Positions 8,604 to 17,973 of a stretch of DNA of 63,057 bases are shown here, one piece after another. Made by a program: the position numbers and the translations under genes. Source of the DNA: Thermodesulfovibrio aggregans (GTDB lineage Bacteria; Nitrospirota; Thermodesulfovibrionia; Thermodesulfovibrionales; Thermodesulfovibrionaceae); NCBI RefSeq assembly GCF_001514535.1, contig NZ_BCNO01000001.1, positions 803,368 to 866,424 of the forward strand, given 5' to 3'. Below the pieces are notes generated by a model. The model saw nothing but the letters and a program-made list of their open reading frames with translations. It was not told the origin of the DNA and made no database searches. Position 1 is the stretch's first letter; every line of letters starts with the position of its first letter.

Positions 8604-9285
8604 AAAAATTTTAATTGTTGAGGACGAAAAGGAGATCGCTGATTTAATAGCTTACACTCTTAAAAAGGAAAAATTTGATGTCTCAGTAGCTCTTGATGGT
8701 GAGACAGCTTTAAAGAAACTGAGAGAGAATTTCTTTGACCTTGTGATTCTTGACCTCATGTTACCCAAGATTCAGGGGCTTGAGATATGCAAAATTATTA
8801 GAAATAACCCAGAGATGCAGAAAACAGGAATAATAATTGTAACCGCAAAAGGTGAAGAGCTTGACAAAATCACAGGACTGGAAGCAGGAGCAGACGACTA
8901 CATTACAAAGCCTTTCAGTCCAAAAGAGCTTTTGGCAAGAACAAAAGCAGTTTTAAGAAGAACAATCCGAGCACATTCTGAGCAGAAAATTATAAAAATA
9001 AAAGAAATGGTAATAGATAAGGAAAAATATCTGGTAACAGTAAAAGGTCAGCCAAAAAGACTTTCAGCAACTGAGTTTAAGCTTCTTTTATACCTTGCAG
9101 AAAGACCAAATAAAATTTTTAACAGAGACCATCTTCTTGATGCTGTATGGGGACAGGATATTTATGTAGATGCAAGAACCGTTGATGTCCATATAAGAAG
9201 ACTTCGTTTGAAAATTGAAGATGATCCAGATAATCCAGAATATATAAAGACTCTTCGCGGAGTTGGTTACTATATTGAGGATTAA
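8596..9285 (+). CDS. OmpR/PhoB-family response regulator
   Basis: A 229-residue transcription regulator. The receiver domain has VEDE, phospho-Asp near residue 53 in LVILDLMLPK, and Lys in YITKPF. The C-terminal winged helix carries the PhoB-like pattern (LSATEFKLLLYLAERPN, VDVHIRRLRLKIE, LRGVGYYIED). Together with the next gene it forms a two-component pair resembling PhoB-PhoR, possibly for phosphate response; no phosphate uptake genes are visible. It overlaps aroB by eight bases. Confidence 0.9.
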   Translation: MNEKILIVEDEKEIADLIAYTLKKEKFDVSVALDGETALKKLRENFFDLVILDLMLPKIQGLEICKIIRNNPEMQKTGIIIVTAKGEELDKITGLEAGADDYITKPFSPKELLARTKAVLRRTIRAHSEQKIIKIKEMVIDKEKYLVTVKGQPKRLSATEFKLLLYLAERPNKIFNRDHLLDAVWGQDIYVDARTVDVHIRRLRLKIEDDPDNPEYIKTLRGVGYYIED

Positions 9286-10451
9286 TGATAGTGGAATTAT
9301 TAATTTTTCTGATTTTTATTTTAATTCTTATAATTTTGATACTTTCAGCGAAAATAAAAACCCTTTATCAAAAGATACAGGAGTTACAGACCAATAGAGA
9401 TATTTACGAAATTCCTCAAATCAAGTCACCTCAAAGTTTTGAAACAATCTTAAAGTCAATAACAGATGGTCTTCTCATTATTAATCCAAAGGGATACATA
9501 ATGCTTGCTAATCAAAGCTTTAGGGATATTTTAAAGATAGATGAATCTCCAGAAGGTAAGCAGGTTATTGAAGTTGTGAGAAATATAGATTTAATAAATC
9601 TGATTAGTTCAGTTATGAGTAAAAAGCAGGACCTGGCAGAGGAAATAGAAATTAAAAAAGCAGGAAAGGATATCTATATTCTTGCTAAAGCTATGCCTGT
9701 ATTTGACTCAGAAGGTAATGTTCTATTCTTAATAATTCTTCTTCATGACATAACAAGACTTAAACAACTTGAAAATGTCAGAAGAGATTTTGTTGCCAAT
9801 GTTTCCCATGAACTCAAAACTCCTGTTACTGCTATAAAAGGCTATGCGGAAACTCTTCTTGACGGAGCTCTTGATGACAAGGAAAATGCAATAAAATTTG
9901 TTGAAATCATAAAAAACCAGGCAGAAAGACTCAATGCACTTGTAGAAGATTTATTAACTTTATCGAGGATAGAGTTTGGAGATATAAAGATTGAAAAAGA
10001 AAAAGTAATGCTTGAGAGCTTAGTAGATTCAGTTTTTGAGATTTTTAAAGAAAAAGCAGAGAAAAAAGGAATTATTTTAGAAAAGGAGATTCCACCAAAG
10101 ACTTTTATCTACGCAGATAAAAACAGATTTATTCAAATACTAATAAATCTTATAGATAATTCTATCAAATTTACTGAAAAAGGCTATGTAAAAGTAAGAT
10201 TTTTCAAGGAGAATGACAGAGAGTTTATTTCAGTAGAAGATACAGGAATAGGAATCCCTAAAGAACATCTTCATAGAATAGGAGAAAGATTTTACAGGGT
10301 TGACAAAGCCCGTTCAAGACAGCTTGGTGGAACAGGGCTTGGACTGGCAATAGTTAAACATCTTGTTTTAGCTCATGGCTGGCAGCTTAACATTGAAAGC
10401 GAGGTTAATAAGGGAACAAAGGTAAAAATTTTGATCTCTGAAAATAATTAA
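9285..10451 (+). CDS. PhoR-like membrane histidine kinase
   Basis: A 388-residue kinase partner of the preceding regulator, overlapping it by one base. It has one N-terminal membrane helix (LLIFLIFILILIILILSA), no real periplasmic domain, a PAS domain at about 60-155, HisKA with the phospho-His in FVANVSHELKTPVTAIKG, and HATPase motifs (NLIDNSIKFT, DTGIGIP, GTGLGLAIVKHL). This layout matches PhoR, which senses phosphate through the transporter rather than directly. The phosphate link is inferred from architecture only. Confidence 0.88.
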   Translation: MIVELLIFLIFILILIILILSAKIKTLYQKIQELQTNRDIYEIPQIKSPQSFETILKSITDGLLIINPKGYIMLANQSFRDILKIDESPEGKQVIEVVRNIDLINLISSVMSKKQDLAEEIEIKKAGKDIYILAKAMPVFDSEGNVLFLIILLHDITRLKQLENVRRDFVANVSHELKTPVTAIKGYAETLLDGALDDKENAIKFVEIIKNQAERLNALVEDLLTLSRIEFGDIKIEKEKVMLESLVDSVFEIFKEKAEKKGIILEKEIPPKTFIYADKNRFIQILINLIDNSIKFTEKGYVKVRFFKENDREFISVEDTGIGIPKEHLHRIGERFYRVDKARSRQLGGTGLGLAIVKHLVLAHGWQLNIESEVNKGTKVKILISENN

Positions 10452-10484
10452 GTTTAAAATTGCTTCACATCCATAAAAAACCTC

Positions 10485-10511
10485 TTGACAAATTCAAAAA
10501 AAAATTATAAA
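10485..10511 (+). promoter_or_regulatory. Candidate promoter of the hydrogenase operon
   Basis: TTGACA at 10485-10490 and TATAAA at 10506-10511 with a 15-base spacer lie 37 bases before the hydrogenase start, in the only gap between the kinase and hydrogenase genes. The spacer is shorter than the optimal 17, so the site may be weak or need an activator. Confidence 0.45.
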
Positions 10512-10547
10512 CTTTCACTACGAAAAAAATCTTTTCAGGGGGCATGT

Positions 10548-11576
10548 ATGGAAAGAGAAACAATCTATGAAGGATTGGTACGTAAAGGGGTTTCAAGAAG
10601 AGATTTCCTTAAATTTTGCGCTTCTACCGCAGCAGTTTTAGGACTTTCCTCTTCATTTGTTCCAAAGATCGCAGAGGCAATGGAGAAAAAGGAAAAACCT
10701 GTTGTTGTCTGGCTACACTTTCAGGACTGCACAGGATGCTCTGAAAGTGTGCTCAGGGCAACAAAACCAACAATTGGTCAGATTGTTCTTGATGTGGTAT
10801 CCCTTGAATACCATGAAACAATCATGGCAGCTGCAGGACATCAGGCTGAAAAATCCCTTCATGATGCAATCAAAAAATACAAGGGTAAATACCTTGTGGT
10901 TGTAGAGGGAGCTATTCCCACAAAAGATGGAGGACTTTACTGTTGCATCGGCGGCAGGGCAGCTGTTGATATTCTTAAAGAAGTGGCAAAGGACGCAGCA
11001 GCAATCATTGCTATAGGAACCTGTGCAACCTATGGTGGAATTCCAGCAGCAAAACCAAATCCAACAGGTGCTGTTGGTGTAAGAGACATTATTAAGGATA
11101 AACCAGTAATTAATCTTCCAGGTTGTCCACTTAATGTGGAAAACTTTACTGCCACAGTAGTTTACTTCCTTACCTTTGGAAAACTTCCCAAGACAGACAA
11201 TCTTGGAAGACCTCTCTTTGCCCATGGAATACTTATTCATGAGAACTGTGAAAGAAGAGGACATTTTGATACCGGTGAGTTTGCAAAATCATGGGGTGAT
11301 AAAGGTCACAGGCTTGGCTGGTGCCTCTATGAATTGGGCTGTAAAGGTCCTTTTGCCTATCACAACTGTCCAACTATAAGATGGAATGATGGTACAAGCT
11401 GGCCTGTTATGGCTGGACATCCCTGTGTAGCCTGTTCTGAGCCAAAATTCTGGGATGCTAATGCTCCATTCTATGCAGGAGTTGAAAATAAAGATGGCTT
11501 TTTTGCAAAGGCATCCAAGATTGGACTTGGTGCCATGGCAGTAGCCGGATTAACCAAAAAAGAAAATAAGGAATAA
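10548..11576 (+). CDS. [NiFe] hydrogenase small subunit, Tat-exported
   Basis: The electron-transfer subunit of a group 1-type uptake hydrogenase. The 342-residue precursor has a twin-arginine signal (SRRDFLKF at 16-23). Cluster ligands follow: DCTGCSE for the proximal cluster, then GTCATYGG, PGCPLN, GCKGP with HNCP, and HPCVACSE. All cluster cysteines I expect appear to be present. The ATG at 10548 is preferred over an upstream in-frame ATG because it gives a normal Tat signal and has GGGGG upstream. The tail (IGLGAMAVAGL) is only weakly hydrophobic, and no membrane cytochrome b gene follows, so the enzyme may be soluble in the periplasm or couple to c-type cytochromes. Confidence 0.95.
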   Translation: MERETIYEGLVRKGVSRRDFLKFCASTAAVLGLSSSFVPKIAEAMEKKEKPVVVWLHFQDCTGCSESVLRATKPTIGQIVLDVVSLEYHETIMAAAGHQAEKSLHDAIKKYKGKYLVVVEGAIPTKDGGLYCCIGGRAAVDILKEVAKDAAAIIAIGTCATYGGIPAAKPNPTGAVGVRDIIKDKPVINLPGCPLNVENFTATVVYFLTFGKLPKTDNLGRPLFAHGILIHENCERRGHFDTGEFAKSWGDKGHRLGWCLYELGCKGPFAYHNCPTIRWNDGTSWPVMAGHPCVACSEPKFWDANAPFYAGVENKDGFFAKASKIGLGAMAVAGLTKKENKE

Positions 11577-11591
11577 ATAAAGGGGGCATGT

Positions 11592-13262
11592 ATGGCAAGA
11601 TTAGTAATTGATCCAGTAACAAGAATTGAAGGACATTTAAGATGTGAAGCAGTTGTCTCCGATGGTAAAGTAAAAGACGCCTATTCATCCTGCACAATGT
11701 GGCGTGGAATAGAAATAATACTTAAAGGAAGAGACCCAAGAGAAGCATGGGTTTTTGTACAGAGACTTTGCGGTGTCTGCACTACTGTTCATGCAATTGC
11801 ATCAATTAGAGCAGTAGAGGATGCTTTAAAAATCAAAGTTCCAAGAAACGCTGACCTTATTAGAAATCTCATAATGGGAAATCAATGTGTACAGGACCAT
11901 GTGATTCATTTTTATCACCTCCATGCTCTTGACTGGGTTGATGTGGTCTCAGCATTAAAGGCAGACCCTGCAAAAACATCAGAACTTGCAAAAAGTATAT
12001 CTTCATGGCCCAATAATTCAACAACCTACTTCAAGGCTGTTCAGGACAAGCTTAAAGCTTTTGTAGAGAGAGGACAGCTTGGAATATTTAGCAATGGATA
12101 CTGGGGACATCCAGCTTATAAACTTCCGCCAGAGGCAAACCTGCTTGCTGTAGCCCATTATCTTGAAGCTCTTGACTGGCAAAAAGAAGTAATAAAGATG
12201 ATGGCAATACTTGGTGCCAAAAATCCACATCCCCAGACCTTCCTTGTTGGTGGAATGGCAATTCCTATTGACCCAGATAGCCAGAATGCAATTAATGCTG
12301 GAACAATTGCTGCTCTTAATAAATACGCTGATATGGGAATCGAGTTTGTAGAGAAAGTATATATACCAGACCTTCTTGCTATTGCTTCATTCTACAAAGA
12401 CTGGGCAAATTATGGTGGAAATGTGAATTTCCTCGCCTGCGGTGAATATCCAGAGGCAAATGGAAAACTCTGGTTACCAGCTGGAGTTATCAAGAATAAG
12501 AACCTCAAAGAAGTATACCCACTTGACCACAAAAAGATTCTGGAATATGTAACTCGTTCCTACTATACCTATTCAAAAGGAGACAAAGTAGGACTTCATC
12601 CATGGGATGGCGAGACCACACCAAATTATACAGGTCCAAAGCCACCCTATGAATACCTCAATGTAGACGGTAAATACAGCTGGGGTAAAGCACCAAGATA
12701 TGAGGAACTGCCAATGGAAGTTGGACCTCTTGCAAGGGTCCTTGTTGCATATGCATCTGGACACAAGGAAGTAAAAGAAGTGGCAGATATGGTTATGAAA
12801 AAACTTGGCGTAGGTCCTGAAGCTCTGTTTTCAACTCTTGGAAGAACTGCAGCAAGGGGAATTATAGCTCTGGTAACAGCATACAAGATAAAGGATTTCA
12901 TAAGTGAGCTTGCAGCCAACATTAAAAATGGCGATTACAAAATTGCAAACACAGAAAAGTGGGATCCAAAAACCTGGCCTGCAGAGGCAAAAGGTATGGG
13001 ATGGCATGATGCGCCTCGTGGTGCTCTTTCCCATTATATAGTGATTAAAAACAAAAAGATTGAAAATTACCAGATGGTTGTTCCTTCCACATGGAATCTT
13101 TCACCAAGAGACCACAAAGGAGTAAGAGGTCCAGTGGAAGAAGCACTTGTTGGAACACCTGTTGCAGACTCAAAACAGCCTCTTGAGCTTTTGAGAACAA
13201 TCCATTCATTTGACCCTTGCATGGCATGTGGTATGCATATGATTGAGGTCAGGGAGGAATAA
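11592..13262 (+). CDS. [NiFe] hydrogenase large subunit
   Basis: The catalytic subunit that holds the Ni-Fe(CN)2CO site and oxidises H2. The 556-residue protein has the L1 motif RLCGVC (Cys60, Cys63) and the L2 motif DPCMACGMH (Cys543, Cys546, His549). The seven residues after His549 are the C-terminal extension that the maturation protease removes after nickel insertion. It has no signal and would be carried across the membrane by the Tat signal of the small subunit. It lies 15 bases after the small subunit and ends at a strong terminator. Confidence 0.96.
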   Translation: MARLVIDPVTRIEGHLRCEAVVSDGKVKDAYSSCTMWRGIEIILKGRDPREAWVFVQRLCGVCTTVHAIASIRAVEDALKIKVPRNADLIRNLIMGNQCVQDHVIHFYHLHALDWVDVVSALKADPAKTSELAKSISSWPNNSTTYFKAVQDKLKAFVERGQLGIFSNGYWGHPAYKLPPEANLLAVAHYLEALDWQKEVIKMMAILGAKNPHPQTFLVGGMAIPIDPDSQNAINAGTIAALNKYADMGIEFVEKVYIPDLLAIASFYKDWANYGGNVNFLACGEYPEANGKLWLPAGVIKNKNLKEVYPLDHKKILEYVTRSYYTYSKGDKVGLHPWDGETTPNYTGPKPPYEYLNVDGKYSWGKAPRYEELPMEVGPLARVLVAYASGHKEVKEVADMVMKKLGVGPEALFSTLGRTAARGIIALVTAYKIKDFISELAANIKNGDYKIANTEKWDPKTWPAEAKGMGWHDAPRGALSHYIVIKNKKIENYQMVVPSTWNLSPRDHKGVRGPVEEALVGTPVADSKQPLELLRTIHSFDPCMACGMHMIEVREE

Positions 13263-13298
13263 TATTCAAGGTCTAAAGTTTAAAGTTTAAAAAATATA

Positions 13299-13326
13299 AA
13301 CCCTCCCCGTGTGGGAGGGTTTTTTA
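13299..13326 (+). terminator. Rho-independent terminator after the hydrogenase structural genes
   Basis: A perfect stem ACCCTCCC / GGGAGGGT (13300-13307 and 13313-13320) with a short loop is followed by a run of six T. It separates the structural genes from the maturation genes, which may be expressed at a lower level by read-through or from their own promoter. Confidence 0.85.
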
Positions 13327-13345
13327 TTGGGTTAGGAGGGAGAAA

Positions 13346-13834
13346 ATGGATGTCTGTGTAATTGGAGTTGGAAATATACTTATGCAGGATGAGGGAGTTG
13401 GTCCAAAGGTAGCTGAAATACTAAAAAAAGAATATCAATTTGACCCTCAAATAGAAATAATTGATGGGGGAACACTTGGACTGGATCTGCTTCCTTATAT
13501 TGAAAGATTCAATAAAATATTGCTTGTTGATGTGGTAAATTTCCATAAAGAGCCTGGTTTTATAAAAGTATTAAAAGGAGAAGAAATTCCGCCATATCTT
13601 AAGACAAAACTTTCTGTTCATCATGTAGGAGTTCAGGATTTAATTGAAGTGGCAAGACTGATGGGTTACATGCCTGAAGAATTAGTTTTAGTAGGAATTC
13701 AACCAGAAAGCATTGACCTCGGTCTTGACCTTACACCTACTCTGACTGTTAAACTAAATGAACTAATTGAAGAAGTTATAAAAATATTACAAGGCTGGGG
13801 GATAAAATGTGTCTTGCAGTCCCATCAAAAATAA
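13346..13834 (+). CDS. Hydrogenase maturation endopeptidase (HyaD/HybD family)
   Basis: A 162-residue protease that cleaves the C-terminal peptide of the large subunit after nickel is bound. The start IGVGNILMQDEGVG carries Glu16, equivalent to a Ni-probing ligand of HybD. Further along are an Asp in LLVDVVNF and a His in SVHHVGVQDL, the other expected ligands. Its substrate is almost certainly the large subunit encoded just upstream, whose tail begins after His549. It overlaps hypC by 28 bases. Confidence 0.92.
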   Translation: MDVCVIGVGNILMQDEGVGPKVAEILKKEYQFDPQIEIIDGGTLGLDLLPYIERFNKILLVDVVNFHKEPGFIKVLKGEEIPPYLKTKLSVHHVGVQDLIEVARLMGYMPEELVLVGIQPESIDLGLDLTPTLTVKLNELIEEVIKILQGWGIKCVLQSHQK

Positions 13835-14061
13835 TAGAGATTGATGGTCCTATGGCTACTGTTGATGTAATGGGATTAAAAAAACAGGTCAGTTTAATGT
13901 TGCTTCCTGAGGAACCAAAAATTGGTGAGTATGTTTTGGTTCATGCAGGCTTTGCAATAAATAAGATGGAACCAGCAGAGGCAGAAGAAGCTCTGAAAAT
14001 TTTTGAGAAAATATTTAAGGAGATGGAGGAACAGGAAAAAAGTTGGCAGACAGAGTCTTAG
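13807..14061 (+). CDS. hypC: HypC-family hydrogenase maturation chaperone
   Basis: An 84-residue chaperone that, with HypD, carries the Fe(CN)2CO unit to the apo large subunit. The N-terminal MCLAVPSKI with the essential Cys2 and the following beta-barrel pattern (GDYVLVHAGFAI-like, here GEYVLVHAGFAINKM) are diagnostic. The other hyp genes (A, B, D, E, F) are not in the window. It overlaps both neighbours, in keeping with a maturation operon. Confidence 0.93.
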   Translation: MCLAVPSKIIEIDGPMATVDVMGLKKQVSLMLLPEEPKIGEYVLVHAGFAINKMEPAEAEEALKIFEKIFKEMEEQEKSWQTES

Positions 14062-14264
14062 ACTACAGCGGACTAAAATGTCCTTATCCTATATTAAAAT
14101 TAAGTGCTCAATATCCTCAGTTCAAGCAGGGTGAAATTATTGAAGTAATCGGAGATTGTCCTACCTTTGAAAAAGATATAAAGGCATGGTGCCAAAAACT
14201 TGGAAAACCCATACTTAACATAGAAAAACAGGGAAATAAACTTAAGGTGACAATAAGGATTTAG
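14043..14264 (+). CDS. TusA-like sulfur carrier protein
   Basis: A 73-residue protein of the TusA/SirA fold with the sulfur-accepting Cys13 in LKCPYPILKL. TusA-family proteins relay persulfide sulfur in tRNA thiolation, molybdenum cofactor work or dissimilatory sulfur metabolism. Its start is a TTG inside the hypC end. The association with hydrogenase maturation genes is seen here; whether it delivers sulfur for that purpose is unknown. Confidence 0.85.
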   Translation: MADRVLDYSGLKCPYPILKLSAQYPQFKQGEIIEVIGDCPTFEKDIKAWCQKLGKPILNIEKQGNKLKVTIRI

Positions 14265-14266
14265 TG

Positions 14267-16168
14267 ATGGAAAAGCACCCCTGCCAATATGGTGGTTTTC
14301 TTAATTGTCAGAACTTTTTCTGTGAATATGGGCATAGTTTAAGTGAAATCTTACATTTATGCTCTAACGTTCTTGAAAACATTTCAAAAGGAGATACATC
14401 ACAGAAGATAGAAATAAAAGTTCAGAGATATGCTGTTCAGAGACTGATTGATTCCATAAATAAGCTTTCTCAGGAAATAGAAGATTTGATAAATCTCAAT
14501 CATGAGCTTGCAATTGGCATCTGTGAGCATTTTGATGTTTTAAGAAGGCTTCATGAGGGAGACTTCACAGCAACTGCTTCAGAGGACTCAAAGATTGAAA
14601 TTGTAAGGATGCTCGGTCAGTTGATTAATAAACAAAAAGAAACATTCATGAAATTTATCAGTGACATTAAAAAACAGGATGAAGAAATTCTTCATCTTTA
14701 TGAACAGCAAAGGACAATTATCTCCTCCATAGGAGTTGCCATCATAGTTGTTGAAGAAGACATGACCATTGAATTCACCAATGAAGAGTTTGAGTCTTTA
14801 ACGGGATATACAACACAGGAAATTGAAGGTAAAATGAAGTGGACAGAGTTTTTTGCTGAGGAGATGTTTGAAAAAATGATAGAATATCACAAACTAAGAA
14901 GAATCTCTCCATCTCTTGCTCCAAGGCAGTATGAATCAAAACTGAAGGACAGAAACGGAAAAATTAAAGATGTTCTTATAAATGTTGCAATGATTCCCTA
15001 TACGAAAAAATCAGTTGCTTCAATTATAGATATTTCCGAAAGAAAAAGAATACAGGAACAGTTAATTCATTCTCAAAAAATGGAATCCTTGGGATTTCTT
15101 TCAGGAAGAGTTGCCCATGAGTTTAATAACATTCTTACTGGAATAATAGGATTTGCAGGACTTCTTCATACAAAAATAGAAGAGCCGACACTTAAAAACT
15201 TTGTTGAAAAAATCATTGATGCAGGTGAAAGAGCAAGAGACCTGGCAAAAAAACTGCTTACATTCAGCAGAAAAGAGGAGCTTGGAGAAATTCATGAAAT
15301 CAGTTTAAATAAGTATCTTAAGGAGTTTTCAGATTTTGTCAGACCAATTATCGGGAGAGATATCAAGTTAAACCTCCATGTTCCTGAGGAAGAGATTTTT
15401 TATAAAATTGATAAAACTCATCTTGAAGTAATTCTTATGAATCTCGTTACAAATGCTCGTGATGCAATGCCAGAAGGAGGAGAGCTTTCAATTGGTCTGA
15501 AAGAAATTTTTATTGATGTTGAGTATTCATATACGCATCCTCTTGTAAAGCCTGGGGATTATGTTCTCATATGCGTGTCTGATACAGGAACAGGAATGGA
15601 TGAAGGGACAAAACAAAAAATATTTGAGCCCTTTTTCACAACAAAACCAAAAGGAAAAGGAACAGGTTTGGGACTTTCTACAGTTTTTGGGCTTGTAAGG
15701 CAGTATGATGGACACATCCATGTTTACAGTGAGCCTGGCAAAGGAACAACATTTAAGATATATTTACCGGTAAAAGACAGAAAACCAAAACACTCCATAA
15801 AGCCTGAACTTTTAAAGGGTAAAGAGACGATTCTTGTTGTTGATGATGATGAGCAGACAAGAGGATTTGTCTCATCCTTTCTTAAAGAATACGGTTACGC
15901 TGTTTATGAAGCTAAAAATGGGCAGGAAGCTTTAGAGCTTTATGAAAAATACAAGGACGAGATTGACCTCTGTCTTATTGACCTTGTTATGCCGGGGATT
16001 CCAGGGATTGAGGTTATGAGACATATTAAGAAAATAAAACCAGAGGCAAAGGTTATCATAATGAGCGGTCATCCAGTGCAACTTAAAGATGTTGTTTCTG
16101 TTGAGAAAACAGTATCTCCTGAGGAGATTTTACTTAAAATAAGAAATACAATTGATGAAAGGGAGTAG
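14267..16168 (+). CDS. Hybrid histidine kinase with PAS, kinase and receiver domains
   Basis: A soluble 633-residue hybrid kinase. The first 35 residues are rich in Cys ([14 protein letters not shown]...LC), which suggests a metal or redox sensor. A helical stretch follows, then a PAS domain at about 150-260, HisKA with His in [14 protein letters not shown], HATPase ([33 protein letters not shown]) and a C-terminal receiver with phospho-Asp in [10 protein letters not shown]. No transmembrane segment is visible. It follows the TusA-like gene with the stop and start touching, so it could report redox or sulfur state linked to hydrogenase. GTG 14264 is an alternative start. Confidence 0.9.
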   Translation: MEKHPCQYGGFLNCQNFFCEYGHSLSEILHLCSNVLENISKGDTSQKIEIKVQRYAVQRLIDSINKLSQEIEDLINLNHELAIGICEHFDVLRRLHEGDFTATASEDSKIEIVRMLGQLINKQKETFMKFISDIKKQDEEILHLYEQQRTIISSIGVAIIVVEEDMTIEFTNEEFESLTGYTTQEIEGKMKWTEFFAEEMFEKMIEYHKLRRISPSLAPRQYESKLKDRNGKIKDVLINVAMIPYTKKSVASIIDISERKRIQEQLIHSQKMESLGFLSGRVAHEFNNILTGIIGFAGLLHTKIEEPTLKNFVEKIIDAGERARDLAKKLLTFSRKEELGEIHEISLNKYLKEFSDFVRPIIGRDIKLNLHVPEEEIFYKIDKTHLEVILMNLVTNARDAMPEGGELSIGLKEIFIDVEYSYTHPLVKPGDYVLICVSDTGTGMDEGTKQKIFEPFFTTKPKGKGTGLGLSTVFGLVRQYDGHIHVYSEPGKGTTFKIYLPVKDRKPKHSIKPELLKGKETILVVDDDEQTRGFVSSFLKEYGYAVYEAKNGQEALELYEKYKDEIDLCLIDLVMPGIPGIEVMRHIKKIKPEAKVIIMSGHPVQLKDVVSVEKTVSPEEILLKIRNTIDERE

Positions 16169-16173
16169 GACCT

Positions 16174-17973
16174 ATGGTAAGAAATGACAGATGGATAAAA
16201 CAGATGGCTCGTAAAGGAATGATTGAACCTTTTGAAGAAGGACTTGTAAGAGAAGGTGTTATTTCTTTTGGTGTAAGTTCCTATGGCTATGACATGAGAG
16301 TTGCCGATGAGTTTAAGATATTTACCAACATAAACAACACAGTGGTGGATCCCAAAAATTTTGACCCAAAAAGCTTTGTTGAGTTTAAGGGAGAAGTATG
16401 CATAATTCCTCCGAATTCTTTTGCTCTTGCCCGTTCTGTAGAGTATTTCAGAATTCCAAGAGATGTGTTAGTAATATGCATTGGAAAGTCAACCTACGCA
16501 AGATGCGGAATTATCGTAAATGTAACACCCTTAGAGCCCTGTTATGATAAGGAAACAGAAGTTTTGACACTGGAAGGCTGGAAAAAATTTGCCGATCTAA
16601 GAGGAGATGAGACTGTTGCAACGATAAATAGAGATGGAGTTTTAGAGTATCAGCCCATTTTAAAAATGCAAAAATTTAGATTTACCGGTGAGATGATTCA
16701 TATTAGAGGAAGAAATATTGATCTTTTGGTTACACCCGCCCATTTGTTGTATGTTAAAAATAAGTATAAAAATTACTTTGAGTTTATACCTGCAGAAAAG
16801 CTATACGGAAAATATAACTACGAATTAAAAAGAGACTGCCTTTGGAATGCTCCTGATGTGGATTATTTTGAGCTACCATCAATAGAGCTTGATAGCATAG
16901 AAAAAAGAGGATGTAGAATAAGAAATAAAATTCTCACATGTCTTGATGGAGATTATATGGAGACTGAAGAACTTTACAAAGCCTGTGAAGTTACTGTTTC
17001 TGAAAGAACATTTTTATATCATCTGGAGAAACTTTATGAACAGGGTTTTGTTGAAAAGAAAAAGAGCAGGAAGATTATAAAAGGTCACAGTGTTGGAATT
17101 AATTTATGGAAAAAAATAAAATATGACCCCATCCCCGAGTATTTACCTCCATTAAGAATAAAAATGGATGATTGGCTAAGATTTTTTGGTTTATGGCTTG
17201 CTGAAGGAAGTGCCTATAAAGGAAAAGATGGCAATTATATAGTTAAATTAGCATGCTTTGGAAAGAATAGACAGATTGTAAAGGAGTGGCTTGAAAGTTT
17301 ACCCTTTCATTTTATTGAAACAGATACAGGCTTTCAGTGTAATAGTAAACAGCTTGCCTCCTATCTTATGCAGTTTGGCAAAGCCCATGAAAAATTTGTT
17401 CCACAATTTATTAAGGAATTAAGTAGTAGACAGATAAGAATTTTTCTTTCTGCTTTTATGTTTGGCGATGGAAATATGCAGACAGAGACATTTACAACAT
17501 CATCAAAGAGACTTGCTGACGATTTACAGGAACTTATTTTAAAAGCAGGCTGGGCAGCAATAATAAGAAAAATTCCGAAAGAAACTCATAAAGAGAGATT
17601 CTTAAAAGATCACATCGTTAAGAGCGATCATGATATATACAAAATAAGAATTTCAAAAAAACATTTAACGCCAAAAATTTATAAAAGCTCATTCAGCAAG
17701 GTTCCCTATGATGATTATGTCTATGATGTGACTGTTCCAAATCATACATTATATGTAAGAAGAAACGGAAAAGCATGCTGGTCAAGTAACTGCTGGGAAG
17801 GCTTTTTAACTATAGAGATATCAAATACAACACCACTTCCTGCAAAGATCTATGCCAATGAGGGAATCGCTCAGCTAATATTCTTAAAGGCTGAGGAAGA
17901 ATGCGAAGTCTCCTATGCTGACAGAAAAGGAAAGTATCAGGCTCAGCAGGGCATTGTTTTGCCAAAGATATGA
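16174..17973 (+). CDS. dcd: dCTP deaminase interrupted by an in-frame intein
   Basis: The host protein makes dUTP from dCTP. Residues 1-122 and 540-599 together form a 182-residue dCTP deaminase with [30 protein letters not shown], the substrate-binding VNVTPLEP, and after the insertion [21 protein letters not shown], where the Glu of TIE is the expected catalytic base. Between Pro122 and Cys540 lies a 417-residue intein. Related enzymes usually have Glu where Cys540 (the +1 residue) stands. The gene overlaps pyrF by four bases, so the operon is for pyrimidine nucleotides. Confidence 0.95.
   Translation: MVRNDRWIKQMARKGMIEPFEEGLVREGVISFGVSSYGYDMRVADEFKIFTNINNTVVDPKNFDPKSFVEFKGEVCIIPPNSFALARSVEYFRIPRDVLVICIGKSTYARCGIIVNVTPLEPCYDKETEVLTLEGWKKFADLRGDETVATINRDGVLEYQPILKMQKFRFTGEMIHIRGRNIDLLVTPAHLLYVKNKYKNYFEFIPAEKLYGKYNYELKRDCLWNAPDVDYFELPSIELDSIEKRGCRIRNKILTCLDGDYMETEELYKACEVTVSERTFLYHLEKLYEQGFVEKKKSRKIIKGHSVGINLWKKIKYDPIPEYLPPLRIKMDDWLRFFGLWLAEGSAYKGKDGNYIVKLACFGKNRQIVKEWLESLPFHFIETDTGFQCNSKQLASYLMQFGKAHEKFVPQFIKELSSRQIRIFLSAFMFGDGNMQTETFTTSSKRLADDLQELILKAGWAAIIRKIPKETHKERFLKDHIVKSDHDIYKIRISKKHLTPKIYKSSFSKVPYDDYVYDVTVPNHTLYVRRNGKACWSSNCWEGFLTIEISNTTPLPAKIYANEGIAQLIFLKAEEECEVSYADRKGKYQAQQGIVLPKI
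16540..17790 (+). mobile_element. Dcd intein with LAGLIDADG homing endonuclease
   Basis: A 417-residue protein-splicing element. Block A begins with Cys1 in [14 protein letters not shown]. Block B holds the catalytic Thr/His in [11 protein letters not shown] (about 16721-16755). Block F is [14 protein letters not shown]. Block G ends in ACWSSN with the terminal Asn, followed by Cys+1. The endonuclease has two LAGLIDADG-like helices, [11 protein letters not shown] (about 17182-17214) and [11 protein letters not shown] (17446-17478). A winged-helix-like segment (about 16918-17080) sits between the splicing and nuclease parts. The residue before the final Asn is Ser rather than the usual His, which occurs in some active inteins. 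The nuclease could move the element into intein-free dcd alleles. Confidence 0.93.

Noticed and set aside
10713..11264. 183-codon minus-strand frame opposite the hydrogenase small subunit
   Set aside because: It is Cys/Ser-rich nonsense from the complement of a well-supported gene, with no ribosome site or family likeness.
14043..14264. Sulfur carrier dedicated to the hydrogenase
   Set aside because: Adjacency alone does not show it; TusA-like proteins serve many pathways, so I kept only the family call.
16540..17790. Frameshifted or fused dcd gene
   Set aside because: The inserted segment is in frame and starts with Cys, ends with Asn before Cys, and has splicing and LAGLIDADG motifs. An intein explains it fully.
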